From: Shewanella indica | GTDB lineage: Bacteria > Pseudomonadota > Gammaproteobacteria > Enterobacterales > Shewanellaceae | Length of the DNA: 64,000 nucleotides | Reading direction: 5' to 3' | Assembly (NCBI RefSeq): GCF_002836975.1 | Contig: NZ_NIJK01000047.1 | Coordinates: forward strand, 62,001 to 126,000 | Shown here: one piece after another, positions 28,085 to 37,479 of the stretch | Numbering within the stretch: the stretch's first letter is position 1 | Layout of the letters: every line of letters starts with the position of its first letter | Made by a program: the position numbers and the translations under genes | Notes under the pieces: model-generated | Told to the model about the DNA's origin: nothing | The model's input: the letters and a program-made list of their open reading frames with translations, nothing else | The model's database searches: none

Positions 28085-28948
28085 ATGCTTAAATCACTCG
28101 TATTGGCTGCCAGTTTAGTGTTGCCATTTTCTTTACACGCCGAATCGGACGCCCTCGACTTCAAAGTCTATAACGCCGACGGTAACAGCTTTCATGTCAA
28201 CGCCACCCTGATAAGCGGTGACAAGGAAGCCATTTTGGTCGACACAGGCTTCACCCGCGCCGATGCCCTGCGACTGGCCGCCGAGGTTCTGGACAGTGGC
28301 AAGCAGTTGACCACTGTATTCGTCAGCCAGGCGGATCCTGACTATTACTTCGGGGTTGCCACACTCAAGCAGTTTTTCCCTAAAGCAAAATATCTGACGA
28401 CCCCGGCAGTGCATGCACAAATTTCGGCCAAGCTGGAAGACAAGCTGAGCTTTTGGATCCCCAGAATGGGTAGCAATGCCCCCCTCAAGGCGCAGCTGCC
28501 AGAGATATTTAAAGGCAGTCAATTAATGCTTGAAGGCAAGGCGATTGAGATAAAAGGTGACCAGGGAATGCTGGCTGACAGGCCATACCTCTGGGTACCT
28601 TCCAGCAAAACCATTCTCGGCAATGTGGCCGTCTCCGGAGGCTTGCACCTGTGGATGGCTGATAGTCAGAGCCAGAGTGAGCGAGCGGCCTGGAAGGCAC
28701 AGCTGGCGGAAATGGCGGCGCTTAACCCTGCCAAGGTGATCCCCGGGCACATGTTGTCTGAATCTTTTCTCGAGCAGGACAATATTGCCGCGACACTCAA
28801 GTACCTGCAGGATTTCGAACAAGCCGAAGCCGTCACCCAAACCAGCGCTGAGCTTATTGACACCATGCAGCGTCTATACCCGAATGCCGGGCTTGCTATG
28901 GCATTGGAGATAGCTGCCAAGGTCAGTAAGGGTGAGATGAAATGGTGA
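28085..28948 (+). CDS. Exported metallo-beta-lactamase-fold protein with altered metal motif
   Basis: 287 residues with a signal peptide (cleavage after SLHA, about residue 19). The fold is recognisable: NATLISGDKEAILVDTGFTR early, the NVAVSGGLHLWMAD strand near 185-198 and KVIPGHM near 218. The usual HxHxDH metal motif is replaced by SQADPDYYFG at about residues 81-90, so the first His, second His and final His are Gln/Ala/Asp/Tyr variants, while one Asp stays. It may bind metal differently, bind one metal, or be non-hydrolytic. GGAG precedes the ATG at a good distance. It overlaps the DsbA-family gene by 7 nt, and a divergent LysR gene lies upstream. Confidence 0.85.
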   Translation: MLKSLVLAASLVLPFSLHAESDALDFKVYNADGNSFHVNATLISGDKEAILVDTGFTRADALRLAAEVLDSGKQLTTVFVSQADPDYYFGVATLKQFFPKAKYLTTPAVHAQISAKLEDKLSFWIPRMGSNAPLKAQLPEIFKGSQLMLEGKAIEIKGDQGMLADRPYLWVPSSKTILGNVAVSGGLHLWMADSQSQSERAAWKAQLAEMAALNPAKVIPGHMLSESFLEQDNIAATLKYLQDFEQAEAVTQTSAELIDTMQRLYPNAGLAMALEIAAKVSKGEMKW

Positions 28949-29688
28949 GGCTGCACTACTTTTTTGACCCCTTGTGCGGCTGGTGCCATGGTGCGGCGCC
29001 CCTCATTCATGCCCTGAGTGCCAGACTCCCGATAGTTTTGCACGCCGGCGGCCTGATGGCGGCAACAAGAATAACGCCCGGGCTCAGGCAACATCTCCTC
29101 AGCCACGACAGCAAAATTGCCAAGCTGACCGGGCAGCCCTTTGGTGACGGTTACACTCAGGGTTTGCTGCAATGCCCTGACGCTGTGTTGGACTCGGGAC
29201 CGGCCATTGCCGCTATCCTGCTCGCCGAAAAGGTGGCAGGGCAGGGATTGGCGCTGCTGGAGATATTGCAGGGTGGCCATTATGTTCAAGGTTTAAGGCT
29301 TGCCGAGCCTGAAGTGTTACTGCAACTGCTGATGGAGCTGAGAAGTCTCCAGGCACTGGGGCACGAGAAATTGGCTAGCGATCTGACGGCGGTTATGGAA
29401 GTAAACTCAGCCGGGCAGATTTCGCCGCTGGCGAGTCATATCGCCCAGAGCCGGGCCATGATGGCAAAATTCGGATTGGCAGGCTTTCCGTCACTGGTTC
29501 TGGAAAGCGAAATCGGTGAGTGGCACCCTGTGCCTTTGCACCGCTTCTACGGCCAGACAGAGGCAATGCTGGGTTGGTTTGACTCAAGTTTTGCCAAACA
29601 GCTCTCTGGGATTGATGCCAAAAGGGATAATACGAAAGCCGTGCCAAGTGCTCCGGCGGCTTGTATCCGGGGAGGCGACTGCGATTAA
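28942..29688 (+). CDS. DsbA-family thiol oxidoreductase-like protein, cytoplasmic
   Basis: 248 residues with no signal peptide. The active-site pair is CGWC (residues 12-15, in FFDPLCGWCHGAAPL). A cis-Pro region follows at GLAGFPSLVLES. This matches the DsbA-like group of cytoplasmic protein-disulfide-isomerase relatives (COG3531 type) rather than the periplasmic DsbA, which has CPHC. Its ATG overlaps the end of the metallo-beta-lactamase-fold gene by 7 nt, implying translational coupling, though the two products appear to sit on opposite sides of the membrane. The C-terminal 25 residues (KRDNTKAVPSAPAACIRGGD) end in a Cys-containing tail. The substrate is unknown. Confidence 0.82.
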   Translation: MVRLHYFFDPLCGWCHGAAPLIHALSARLPIVLHAGGLMAATRITPGLRQHLLSHDSKIAKLTGQPFGDGYTQGLLQCPDAVLDSGPAIAAILLAEKVAGQGLALLEILQGGHYVQGLRLAEPEVLLQLLMELRSLQALGHEKLASDLTAVMEVNSAGQISPLASHIAQSRAMMAKFGLAGFPSLVLESEIGEWHPVPLHRFYGQTEAMLGWFDSSFAKQLSGIDAKRDNTKAVPSAPAACIRGGDCD

Positions 29689-29795
29689 GCTTTCCGCATG
29701 GGTTAGAGGGGGCTTAAGGGCGTTCAAAGGGGCTGCAATCTTAGTCTTGGCTTGAGTAAAATGAGCATCCTAAGATGCGATAAAAGCTGACAGCA

Positions 29796-29838
29796 GAAGG
29801 GGATGAACACCTGTTAGTTGCATTCATTCCCTTCGCTT
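29796..29838. terminator. Candidate shared terminator between the DsbA-family gene and hisIE
   Basis: GAAGGGGATGAA pairs with TTCATTCCCTTC (one mismatch) over a 15-nt loop in the convergent gap; GCTTTT follows on the plus strand. It could end transcripts from both sides. Confidence 0.5.
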
Positions 29839-29886
29839 TTGCCTTTATTGGTTGCTGCTTTACCACTTCCTTATGTTGGCTTTGCT

Positions 29887-30537
29887 CTACTCCTGTGCCG
29901 CTTTGGCCTGGGCGTGGCGTTTGGCCAGGTTGGCATGGATATCATCGAGGGACAGCTGCTGATCCTCCAGCAGTACCAAGAGGTGATAGAGGAGATCCGA
30001 GGCTTCATTCACCAACTCTTCGCGATCATGAGTGGCCGCCGCCAGCGCGGTTTCCAAACCCTCTTCGCCCACCTTCTGGGCAATGCGCTTGGTACCGCGC
30101 TGAAACAGCGAAGCGGTATAGCTCTCGTTGGGGTCTTCTTCCTTACGGGAGGCGATAAGGCTTTGCAGGCGATTGATAAAGGGGTGCACTTCGCCGCAGG
30201 CCGGATTATCCCAGCAGCTGTCAGTCCCCTTGTGGCAGGTGGGGCCTAAGGGCGCGGCCTGCAGCAGCAGGCTGTCGTTGTCACAGTCAACTCCTATGCT
30301 GACCAATTGCAGCAGATTGCCCGAGCTTTCGCCTTTGGTCCACAGCCGCTGTTTGCTGCGGCTGTAAAAGGTCACCAGGCCTTTGCTCAGAGTGACATCC
30401 AGGGCTTCGCGGTTCATATAACCCAGCATCAACACCTTGCCGCTGTGAAAGTCCTGCACTACGGCCGGCAGTAATCCCTGTTGTTTATCCCAGTCCAACT
30501 GTTTGAGCCAGTCGGCATTGTTTGTCTCGGTTGTCAT
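29887..30537 (-). CDS. hisI: Bifunctional phosphoribosyl-AMP cyclohydrolase / phosphoribosyl-ATP pyrophosphatase
   Basis: 216 residues from ATG 30537 ([20 protein letters not shown]). The cyclohydrolase domain comes first, with [20 protein letters not shown] and the metal/Cys region [13 protein letters not shown]. The pyrophosphatase domain follows with [22 protein letters not shown] and the Glu-rich metal site [20 protein letters not shown]. These are steps 2 and 3 of histidine synthesis. It is the last gene of the his operon. In E. coli hisF and hisI overlap; here 137 nt separate them, mostly filled by a dispersed repeat. A 16-codon upstream extension exists but lacks conservation. Often named hisIE. 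Confidence 0.95.
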   Translation of the reverse strand: MTTETNNADWLKQLDWDKQQGLLPAVVQDFHSGKVLMLGYMNREALDVTLSKGLVTFYSRSKQRLWTKGESSGNLLQLVSIGVDCDNDSLLLQAAPLGPTCHKGTDSCWDNPACGEVHPFINRLQSLIASRKEEDPNESYTASLFQRGTKRIAQKVGEEGLETALAAATHDREELVNEASDLLYHLLVLLEDQQLSLDDIHANLAKRHAQAKAAQE

Positions 30538-30568
30538 ATCAAATACCTGTATTGGGTTGTGGGGCATT

Positions 30569-30676
30569 AAGGAAGGTGCGAACAAGTCCCATGTGTGCTC
30601 TGCGCCGGCTTACGGGCCTGGATGCAAGGCGTGGTTCGCAGCAAATGGCCCTAGTCCTTTGCAAGAAGCCTTCCTT
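30569..30676. repeat. Dispersed intergenic repeat, copy 1, inside the his operon between hisF and hisIE
   Basis: The segment is bounded by AAGGAAGG (30569-30576) and its complement CCTTCCTT (30669-30676), with an inner pair GCGAAC / GTTCGC (30578-30583, 30634-30639). A 45-nt core (30571-30615, beginning GGAAGGTGCGAACAAGTCCC) matches 37685-37729 in the same orientation with two differences. No transposase is nearby. It looks like a small non-autonomous palindromic element. Confidence 0.8.
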
Positions 30677-31448
30677 AGCTGCGAATGGCGACGCCGCTTT
30701 GCTTGAGAAAGGCTTTCAGCGCCTGGATCTCTATAATCCCCTTGTGAAATACGGTGGCGGCCAGTGCGGCATCGACCTTGGCCTTGGCGAAGACCTCGAG
30801 AAAGTGCGCCATGGTACCGGCGCCGCCGGAGGCGATAAGCGGCACATCGCAGACGGCTCTCACTTTGGCGAGCTGCTCGATATCATAACCCTGGCGCACC
30901 CCATCTTGGTTCATCACATTGAGCACGATTTCGCCGCAGCCCTGGCGCTGCACTTCTTCGACCCAATCCAAGGTGTGCCATTGGGTGTCGCGGGTCGCTG
31001 CTTCATCGCCGGTAAACTGTTTCACCTTATAGCTGTTGTCATTGGCATCGAAGAAAGAGTCGATACCCACCACTATGCACTGGCGGCCGAATTCATCCTG
31101 CAGCCTGCGAATAAGGCTGGGATCCGACAGTGCCGGTGAATTGATGGAGATCTTGTCGGCACCGAATGCCAGCAGCTCGCGTGCCTGGGCCAGGGTCTTG
31201 ATGCCGCCGGCCACGCAGAAGGGGATGTCTATCTGCTGCGCCACCCGGCTGACCCAGGACTTATCCACCACCCGCGAGTGGGCGCTGGCGGTGATATCAT
31301 AGAACACCAGTTCATCGGCGCCTTCGGCAGCATATCTGGCCGCCAGCGGCACGATATCGCCTATGGTTTCATGGTTACGAAACTGCACGCCTTTGACCAC
31401 CTTACCGTCCCGTACATCGAGACAAGGGACTATACGTTTTGCCAGCAT
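30675..31448 (-). CDS. hisF: Imidazole glycerol phosphate synthase cyclase subunit HisF
   Basis: 257 residues. It closes the imidazole ring using ammonia delivered by HisH. The (beta/alpha)8 barrel starts [20 protein letters not shown] with the first catalytic Asp (CLDVRDG), and the second Asp lies in [14 protein letters not shown]. The phosphate-binding loops ([15 protein letters not shown] and [16 protein letters not shown]) are intact. Its start overlaps hisA by 19 nt. Its stop abuts the boundary of the dispersed repeat at 30569-30676, so the element's inverted end provides the sequence immediately after the stop. Confidence 0.97.
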   Translation of the reverse strand: MLAKRIVPCLDVRDGKVVKGVQFRNHETIGDIVPLAARYAAEGADELVFYDITASAHSRVVDKSWVSRVAQQIDIPFCVAGGIKTLAQARELLAFGADKISINSPALSDPSLIRRLQDEFGRQCIVVGIDSFFDANDNSYKVKQFTGDEAATRDTQWHTLDWVEEVQRQGCGEIVLNVMNQDGVRQGYDIEQLAKVRAVCDVPLIASGGAGTMAHFLEVFAKAKVDAALAATVFHKGIIEIQALKAFLKQSGVAIRS

Positions 31449-32167
31449 GCGATCGCCTCCTCTACGCTGAATTCGCCGGTGAGCAAGGCCTTGCCGATAA
31501 TCAGGCCGCTGGCGCCGGAATCCCTGACTGCGGCGACATCATCCAGGCTGGCGATACCGCCGGAAGCCTGCCAGGCGATATCGGGAAAGGTCTGCGCCAA
31601 CTCGCGATACAGGGCCGTATTGGCCCCCGTCATGGTGCCATCACGGCTGATGTCGGTGACCAGGGCATGTTTAAGGCCCAAAGGGGCAAACTGGGCCACC
31701 AGAGATTCCAGGGTTTTACCACCGCCACTCTGCCAGCCGTGAACCGCCACTATTTTCTCGCCCGTGGCATTGATATTGACATCCAGCGCCAGACAGATGG
31801 CCTCCGGGCCGTATTGCTCGAGCCAGGCGCCAACCAGTTTGGGCTCACGCACCGCCAATGAACCTATCACTACCCGGGAAACCCCGGCCTTGAATAGTTC
31901 ATCGAGCTGACGCTGACTGCGTACGCCGCCGCCCACTTGCAGTGGTGTATCCAGGGCGGCTGCGAGCGAAGCTATCAGGCTGCTCTGGCAGCGCTCAGGG
32001 TCTTTGGCGCCGGTCAAGTCCACCAGATGCAAGAGTGAAGCGCCCTGGGCCTGATAAGCGAGCAGTTGAGCCTCAGGTTGCAGATTGAAGCGGGTTTCCT
32101 GTTGGTAATCGCCCTGAAACAGGCGCACTACCTGACCTTCTATAAGATCGATTGCCGGTATAATCAT
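31430..32167 (-). CDS. hisA: Phosphoribosylformimino-5-aminoimidazole carboxamide ribotide isomerase
   Basis: 245 residues. It carries out the Amadori isomerisation in histidine synthesis. Barrel features are [20 protein letters not shown] with the catalytic Asp in [21 protein letters not shown], and the second Asp in [14 protein letters not shown], with [12 protein letters not shown] for phosphate. It overlaps hisF by 19 nt and hisH by 4 nt, so the three are translationally coupled. Confidence 0.97.
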   Translation of the reverse strand: MIIPAIDLIEGQVVRLFQGDYQQETRFNLQPEAQLLAYQAQGASLLHLVDLTGAKDPERCQSSLIASLAAALDTPLQVGGGVRSQRQLDELFKAGVSRVVIGSLAVREPKLVGAWLEQYGPEAICLALDVNINATGEKIVAVHGWQSGGGKTLESLVAQFAPLGLKHALVTDISRDGTMTGANTALYRELAQTFPDIAWQASGGIASLDDVAAVRDSGASGLIIGKALLTGEFSVEEAIACWQNV

Positions 32168-32826
32168 GCTGCGGCTCCGTTAAAATCATCCTGGGTCAAA
32201 GTGAGAAAGTTAGCCAGGATAAGGCTGCCGATAGCGGCGCTCTTTTCCGGGTGAAACTGCACTCCCATAAAGTTGTCTTTGGCAATGGCGGCGCTGAAAC
32301 GCTCGCCGTAACAGCATTCGGCTATGGTGGCCGCCGAAGGCGCGGCGCAAAAGGAATGAACAAAATAGCAGTAGCTGCCTTCATCGATACCGGTAAACAG
32401 CGGGTGCGCTTGGCCGTTTGCATCAAGTACGGGGCTCAGTTGATCCCAGCCCATATGCGGACTGGGCAACCCCTTACAGTCGAGTGAACGTATAGTGCCC
32501 GGGATCAGCCCAAGACACTGACATTCATCGGCATCCTCGCCACTTTCCTGCGAGCTGTCACACATGAGCTGCATACCGAGACACACTCCCAGCACCGGCT
32601 GTTTCAGCGCCTTGATAACAGGAATTAGCTGTTTTTCAGTGAGCGCCGCCATGGCGGCTCTGGCTGTGCCCACTCCGGGAAGCACCACTCTTTCGGCGCT
32701 GCGGATAACCTCGGCATCATCACTGATACAAACGTCGGCGCCGAGACGCTCGAAGGCATATTTCACCGAGCTCAAGTTGGCGCAGCCGGTATCTATTATC
32801 ACTGTCTTGGCAACGGCTTGGGTCAT
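32164..32826 (-). CDS. hisH: Imidazole glycerol phosphate synthase glutaminase subunit HisH
   Basis: 220 residues, a class I glutamine amidotransferase. The nucleophile Cys lies in GVCLGMQLM at about residues 82-90, and the His-Glu pair lies in [13 protein letters not shown] near the C-terminus. The oxyanion segment is [15 protein letters not shown]. It makes ammonia for HisF. The N-terminus [20 protein letters not shown] fits the family with a few extra residues. It overlaps hisA by 4 nt and shares one base with hisB. Confidence 0.97.
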   Translation of the reverse strand: MTQAVAKTVIIDTGCANLSSVKYAFERLGADVCISDDAEVIRSAERVVLPGVGTARAAMAALTEKQLIPVIKALKQPVLGVCLGMQLMCDSSQESGEDADECQCLGLIPGTIRSLDCKGLPSPHMGWDQLSPVLDANGQAHPLFTGIDEGSYCYFVHSFCAAPSAATIAECCYGERFSAAIAKDNFMGVQFHPEKSAAIGSLILANFLTLTQDDFNGAAA

Positions 32827-33893
32827 TACAACACTCCCTTACTGGAAGGCAAGGCATCACCTTCAACCTTGATGGCCTGGCGCAGAGTGCGCCCCAGCAC
32901 CTTGAACAGCGCTTCTACCTTGTGGTGGTCATTGTCGCCCTCGCAGCCAAGGTGCAGGGTGCAGCGCAGGCCGTCGGCAAAGGAGCGAAAGAAGTGCGCT
33001 ACCATCTCTGTGGCCAGCTCCCCGACCTTTTCCCGCTTAAATTCGGCGTTGAACTTGAGGAAGGGACGGCCGGAGAGATCCAGCAGGCAATCGCCGCGGG
33101 CTTCATCCATGGGTAGGGAAAAGCCGAAACGGGCAATACCGCGTTTATCGCCCAGCGCCTGACGTAAAGCATCGCCCAGCGCCAGTGCAGTATCTTCCAC
33201 ACTGTGGTGATCATCTATCTCCAGATCGCCGTCAACCTTGACTGCCAGTTTGAAATTGCCGTGGGTGGCAATCTGATCCAGCATGTGATCGAAAAAGCCT
33301 ATGCCGGTATTGATGTCGCTGTTGCCGGCGCGGTCGAGATCTACCTCGACCCGAATATCGGTCTCTTTGGTGGTGCGCACCACAGTTGCCTGGCGACCCC
33401 GGCTCAAGAGGGCATCACAGATATCGCCCCAGTTGAGCTTTTCCCTGTCATAGCGATAGCCGGTCAAGCCCATGGCCTCGGCCAGGGCAATATCGGTTTG
33501 CCGATCACCAATAACTGCCGAGCGGGTGAAATCCACCAGACCTTGGGTCAGAAACGCTTTTACCAACCCGAGTTTGGGTTTGCGGCAACTGCAGTTTTCA
33601 TCGTTGAAGTGAGGGCAAATCAACACCTCGCTGAAGTTGACCCCCTGGCTTGAAAAAATCTGCATCATCAGATTGTGGGGGGCATCGAAGTCTTCTTTCG
33701 GGAAGGAGGGAGTGCCCAGGCCATCCTGATTGGAGACCATCACCAAACGGTAACCGGCGCTTTGCAGTTTGAGCAGCGCCGGAATAACGCCGGGTTCAAA
33801 CACCAGCTTATCCAGTCTGTCCACCTGTTTGTCGGTTTGCGGCTCTTCAATAAGGGTGCCGTCGCGGTCGATAAAGAGTATTTTCTGGCTCAT
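32826..33893 (-). CDS. hisB: Bifunctional histidinol-phosphatase / imidazoleglycerol-phosphate dehydratase
   Basis: 355 residues, the enterobacterial two-domain form. The N-terminal HAD phosphatase (about 1-165) shows [12 protein letters not shown] with the nucleophilic Asp, and a zinc-binding segment [17 protein letters not shown]. The dehydratase domain follows (about 166-355) with [24 protein letters not shown] and [18 protein letters not shown], the His-rich manganese sites. It catalyses steps 6 and 8 of histidine synthesis. It lies 43 nt after hisC. Confidence 0.97.
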   Translation of the reverse strand: MSQKILFIDRDGTLIEEPQTDKQVDRLDKLVFEPGVIPALLKLQSAGYRLVMVSNQDGLGTPSFPKEDFDAPHNLMMQIFSSQGVNFSEVLICPHFNDENCSCRKPKLGLVKAFLTQGLVDFTRSAVIGDRQTDIALAEAMGLTGYRYDREKLNWGDICDALLSRGRQATVVRTTKETDIRVEVDLDRAGNSDINTGIGFFDHMLDQIATHGNFKLAVKVDGDLEIDDHHSVEDTALALGDALRQALGDKRGIARFGFSLPMDEARGDCLLDLSGRPFLKFNAEFKREKVGELATEMVAHFFRSFADGLRCTLHLGCEGDNDHHKVEALFKVLGRTLRQAIKVEGDALPSSKGVL

Positions 33894-33936
33894 TGATGTT
33901 TCCTTGTGCCGGCCGCTGCCGGGCTGATTATTATCG

Positions 33937-35040
33937 TTATTGCACCTGGCTCAGGGCGGCGAGCAACCGCTCGGTATCTGAGTCATCGCTGAAACTGAAA
34001 CGTATGGCGTCAACAAGACGCGGATCCCGGTAGCTGCGGGCGACTATGCCAAAGCGCTGCAACTGCTCACGCACCTTGGGGGCATCGGCGAAATACGCCA
34101 GCAAATAGTTGCCGCCACTTGGCAGTACCCGGGCTCCGAGTCTTTCCAGCGCCGCAGCCACTCTTTGTCCCTGGGTCTTGAGCTGCGCCACATCGGCCTG
34201 CATTCTGGCTATGCCCTCAGGGCTTAACGCCAAAGCCGCCAAGCGTGCCACAGGGACAGGTACCGGGTAGGGGGCCAGCACCTGTTTTACCATCTCGATA
34301 ATGCCTTCATTGGCCAGCATAAAGCCGCAGCGGGCTCCGGCCAGGGCAAACGCCTTGGAGAGAGTGCGCAGTACGACCAGGTTGGGATACTCCTTGAGCA
34401 AAGCGGCGGCGCTCAGCTCGGGGCTGAATTCAATATAGGCTTCATCCACTACCACCAGCGTGTCTGGCATGGCCTCGAGCACCCGCAGGATTTCATCCCG
34501 GCTTACCCAGGTGCCAGTGGGGTTGTTGGGGTTGCAGATAAACAGCAGTTTGGCGCCTTGAGCCTGGGTTAACGCTTTGGGCAACTGAAAGTTGTCATCC
34601 AACGACAGCGCCTTGACCTCGACATTGAAGGTCGCGGCACTGATGGCGTACATGCCGTAGGTGGGGCCAAAGAGGGCGATGCTGTCTGCCCCCGGGGTGC
34701 AAAAGGTGCGGATCAGCAACTCTATCGCTTCATCGGCGCCGCGGGCGCAGATGAGCTGCAAATCTGATACTCCGGCATAGGCGGCATAGGCGGCAATCAC
34801 CTCTGGCGGCTGGCACTCGGGGTAGCGGTTAACCCGGTCGATATCCGTATGGTTGAAGGGAGACTCGTTGGCGTTGATCCAAACTTCCCCTTGGCCGCCA
34901 AGGCGCCTGGCGCTTTGATAGGGTTCGAGTGCCAAAAGCTCGGGGCGAGCCAGAGTGGCGGCAAGCTCGCGGCTTTGCCGGGTAACGGCTGCTGTAACCT
35001 TCTTGAGATCCGCTGTGGGGCTATTGATGGCTGCAGGCAT
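33937..35040 (-). CDS. hisC: Histidinol-phosphate aminotransferase
   Basis: 367 residues, a fold-type I PLP enzyme of step 7. The PLP lysine lies in [17 protein letters not shown]. Other features are INANESPFN near the N-terminus, [16 protein letters not shown], and [12 protein letters not shown] with the PLP-pairing Asp. About 25 extra N-terminal residues ([20 protein letters not shown]) precede the usual family start, and an internal start at a later codon is possible. Its ribosome-binding site (AGAGGAA) lies in the last codons of hisD, 5 nt before its own ATG. Confidence 0.95.
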   Translation of the reverse strand: MPAAINSPTADLKKVTAAVTRQSRELAATLARPELLALEPYQSARRLGGQGEVWINANESPFNHTDIDRVNRYPECQPPEVIAAYAAYAGVSDLQLICARGADEAIELLIRTFCTPGADSIALFGPTYGMYAISAATFNVEVKALSLDDNFQLPKALTQAQGAKLLFICNPNNPTGTWVSRDEILRVLEAMPDTLVVVDEAYIEFSPELSAAALLKEYPNLVVLRTLSKAFALAGARCGFMLANEGIIEMVKQVLAPYPVPVPVARLAALALSPEGIARMQADVAQLKTQGQRVAAALERLGARVLPSGGNYLLAYFADAPKVREQLQRFGIVARSYRDPRLVDAIRFSFSDDSDTERLLAALSQVQ

Positions 35041-35045
35041 GGTTG

Positions 35046-36434
35046 TTATTCCTCTACACTCGCGGGCGGCGCGCTCGGTGATGAAACTCTCTCGGAGAAA
35101 GCACTTGGGGATGAAACACTCTCTGTTGAACCTTCGGGGCCGGATACCCCAAGAGAGGCCAGACGCAGGGCAACGGCATTGCTGTGAGCGTCAAGCTGCT
35201 CTGCCTGGGCCAGGGTCATTACCGAGGGCCCCAAGGCGCACAGACCTTCGGCGCTCAGCTCCTGCACGGTAAAGCGGCGGCAGAAATCCGCCAGTGACAG
35301 GCTGGATACCGAGCGGCTGTAGCCGTAAGTGGGCAGCACATGGTTGGTGCCACTGGCGTAATCACCCACAGATTCCGGGGTGTAGGGGCCGAGAAACACA
35401 GAGCCGGCGGCGCGGATTTGTGCCAGCAGCGCTCTTGGGCTACGGGTCTGGATGATAAGGTGCTCGGGGCCATAGCGATTGGAAACGGCTGCAGCCTTAT
35501 CCAGTGAATCCAGCAGTAAAATACGGCTTTCGGCCAATGCCTGGCGGGCAATGTCGGCGCGGGGCAGGGCCGCAAGCTGCTTGTCCAGCTCTTGGATGAC
35601 GGCTTTTGCCAGCGATTCACAGCTAGAGAGCAGTATCACCTGAGAGTCGGGACCGTGCTCGGCCTGTGACAGGAGATCGGCCGCCACAAAGGCTGGACTC
35701 GCAGTCTCATCGGCGATGACCAGCACTTCGGATGGCCCCGCCGGCATGTCGATACTGACTCGCGCCCTGGGATCCTGGGACAACTGGCGCTTGGCTTCGG
35801 TGACATACCGGTTGCCGGGGCCAAATATCTTGTCCACCGGCGCTATGGTTTCCGTGCCCAATGCCAGCGCGGCAATGGCTTGGGCGCCACCGGATTGGTA
35901 AATCTCTTCGATGCCGCATTCGCTGGCGGCGTAGATGATGGCGCTGTCTATCGGTGCCGGGCTTATCAAGACCCGGCGGCGACAACCGGCGATTCGGGCC
36001 GGCAGCGCCAGCATCAATACCGTAGAGATCAGCGGCGCGCTGCCGCCCGGTATGTAGAGGCCGACGCTGTCTATGGCTTCGCTTCTGAGTTCACAGCGCA
36101 CTCCGGCCTGGGTATTGATATCCAAAGCCTGGGGCTGCTGCGCGCTGTGGAACACATCTATGTTGGCCATGGCGGTCTTGATGGCCTCTTTGAGCTCAGG
36201 GCTAACGTCCTGGGCAGCGGCTTTTATTTGCGCCTGACTGAGGGCGATATTCTCAAGGGGGATATTATCAAAGCGCTCGCTGTACTCCCTAAGGGCTTGG
36301 TCCCCCTTGGCGGCGACGGCCTCAATGATCTCGCTGACGCTCTGCTCGAGCGCTTTGCTGCTCACCAGGGAGGAGCGCTGGAGCGCGGCGGCCTGCTCGC
36401 TTTCGCTCAGTTTGTCCCATACCAGATACTGCAT
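35046..36434 (-). CDS. hisD: Histidinol dehydrogenase with an extra C-terminal tail
   Basis: 462 residues against 434 in E. coli. It oxidises histidinol to histidine in two steps with NAD+. The conserved core is intact: GLYIPGGSAPLISTVLMLAL, AEHGPDSQVILLSS with zinc-linked residues, and PYTPESVGDYASGTNHVLPT. The family end is near LDAHSNAVALRLASL. A low-complexity tail of about 28 residues follows and contains an imperfect tandem repeat, ESVSSPSAFS then ERVSSPSAPP. At DNA level this is a 30-bp-period repeat at 35071-35123. The tail is rich in Ser, Pro and Glu and is probably disordered. The start overlaps nothing, and hisG ends 3 nt upstream. Confidence 0.95.
   Translation of the reverse strand: MQYLVWDKLSESEQAAALQRSSLVSSKALEQSVSEIIEAVAAKGDQALREYSERFDNIPLENIALSQAQIKAAAQDVSPELKEAIKTAMANIDVFHSAQQPQALDINTQAGVRCELRSEAIDSVGLYIPGGSAPLISTVLMLALPARIAGCRRRVLISPAPIDSAIIYAASECGIEEIYQSGGAQAIAALALGTETIAPVDKIFGPGNRYVTEAKRQLSQDPRARVSIDMPAGPSEVLVIADETASPAFVAADLLSQAEHGPDSQVILLSSCESLAKAVIQELDKQLAALPRADIARQALAESRILLLDSLDKAAAVSNRYGPEHLIIQTRSPRALLAQIRAAGSVFLGPYTPESVGDYASGTNHVLPTYGYSRSVSSLSLADFCRRFTVQELSAEGLCALGPSVMTLAQAEQLDAHSNAVALRLASLGVSGPEGSTESVSSPSAFSERVSSPSAPPASVEE
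35071..35123. repeat. Imperfect tandem repeat (period 30 bp) in the 3' end of hisD
   Basis: The 23-bp units at 35071-35093 and 35101-35123 differ at about five positions and encode ERVSSPSA and ESVSSPSA. They make up most of the non-conserved tail of HisD. Confidence 0.75.
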
Positions 36435-36437
36435 GCT

Positions 36438-37334
36438 TCACCCCATCATCTTTTCAATTGGCATTACCAGAATCGAGCTGGCACCGAGCTTGGTCAGCTC
36501 TTCCATTGTGTCCCAGAACAGATCTTCGGTGCTGACCGCGTGGATGGCGACCCGGTTGCTGTCATCGTTGAGCGGCAACACTGTGGGGTTCTCCGCGCCG
36601 GGCAGCAGGGCAACAATCTGCTCCAGGGTTTCAGTGGGAGCGTGCAGCAGGATATATTTGCTTTCACGGGCGCGGATGACGCCGTTGACCCGGCTCATCA
36701 GCTTGTCGATCAAGGCCTGTTTGGCCGGGGTTTGGGTTTGATGTGATTGGATGACACAGGCCATAGAGCGAAAGATCACTTCGGTCTCGTACAAGCCATT
36801 GGCTTCCAGAGTAGCGCCGGTGGAAACCAGATCGCAGATCCCGTCGGCGAGTCCGGCGCGGGGAGCGACTTCTACTGAGCCCTTGAGCATACAGTCGCGA
36901 TAACTTATGCCTTTATTTTGCATAAAACGGCGAAGCAGGTTGGGGTAGGAGGTGGCAATTCGCAAGCCTTCCAGTGAGGCGGCGTCCTGATAAGGGAACT
37001 CACTGGGTACCGCCAGCGATAAACGGCAGGCGCCGAAGTCCAGTTGTCTGAGTTTGTTGCAGGCCGAAGGTTTGCCCAGTGTCTGCCGTTCTATCTGCTC
37101 CTCTTCCAGCACATTCTCGCCAATGATCCCCAAATCGACCACGCCATCCATGACCAGGCCGGGAATGTCGTCATCACGCACCCGCAGCAGATCCAGTGGC
37201 ATATTGTCGGCGTGGGCTATCAGACGCTGTTCGTTGACGGTGAATTTTACGCCGCAGTTTTTCAGCAGTTGTTGTGATTCTTTCGAAAGCCGGCCCGATT
37301 TCTGGATGGCGATGCGCAGTCGATTTGAAGTCAT
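36438..37334 (-). CDS. hisG: ATP phosphoribosyltransferase, long form
   Basis: 298 residues from ATG 37334 ([20 protein letters not shown]). It commits ATP and PRPP to histidine synthesis and is feedback-inhibited by histidine. It is the long form with its own C-terminal ACT-like regulatory domain, so no HisZ partner is needed. The PRPP loop [14 protein letters not shown] is intact. An ATG at 37343 is also in frame, but the AGGA site abuts it, whereas the ATG at 37334 has a 9-nt spacing. It is the first enzyme gene after the leader and attenuator. Confidence 0.96.
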   Translation of the reverse strand: MTSNRLRIAIQKSGRLSKESQQLLKNCGVKFTVNEQRLIAHADNMPLDLLRVRDDDIPGLVMDGVVDLGIIGENVLEEEQIERQTLGKPSACNKLRQLDFGACRLSLAVPSEFPYQDAASLEGLRIATSYPNLLRRFMQNKGISYRDCMLKGSVEVAPRAGLADGICDLVSTGATLEANGLYETEVIFRSMACVIQSHQTQTPAKQALIDKLMSRVNGVIRARESKYILLHAPTETLEQIVALLPGAENPTVLPLNDDSNRVAIHAVSTEDLFWDTMEELTKLGASSILVMPIEKMMG

Positions 37335-37391
37335 AGTGGTCATTCCTGTTGGTCAATTCAATCTTGGTTAAAAAACTCAAATCCGGAAACG

Positions 37392-37422
37392 AAAAACCCC
37401 CGGAATTCCTTCCAGGGGTTTT
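37392..37422 (-). terminator. his operon attenuator terminator
   Basis: Read on the minus strand, AAAACCCC pairs with GGGGTTTT (with a GG/CC extension across one mismatch) and runs into a T-run just before hisG. A competing pairing is visible: GAAGGAAT at 37446-37453 is complementary to ATTCCTTC at 37405-37412 in the terminator, so forming it would break the terminator. A further hairpin, CCTTCGG/CCGAAGG (37457-37463 and 37473-37479), lies just after the leader stop. This is the layout of histidine attenuation. Confidence 0.9.
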
Positions 37423-37479
37423 CAGATCTTATGAATCAACCGCCAGAAGGAATGAACCTTCGGCAGTCAGCTCCGAAGG

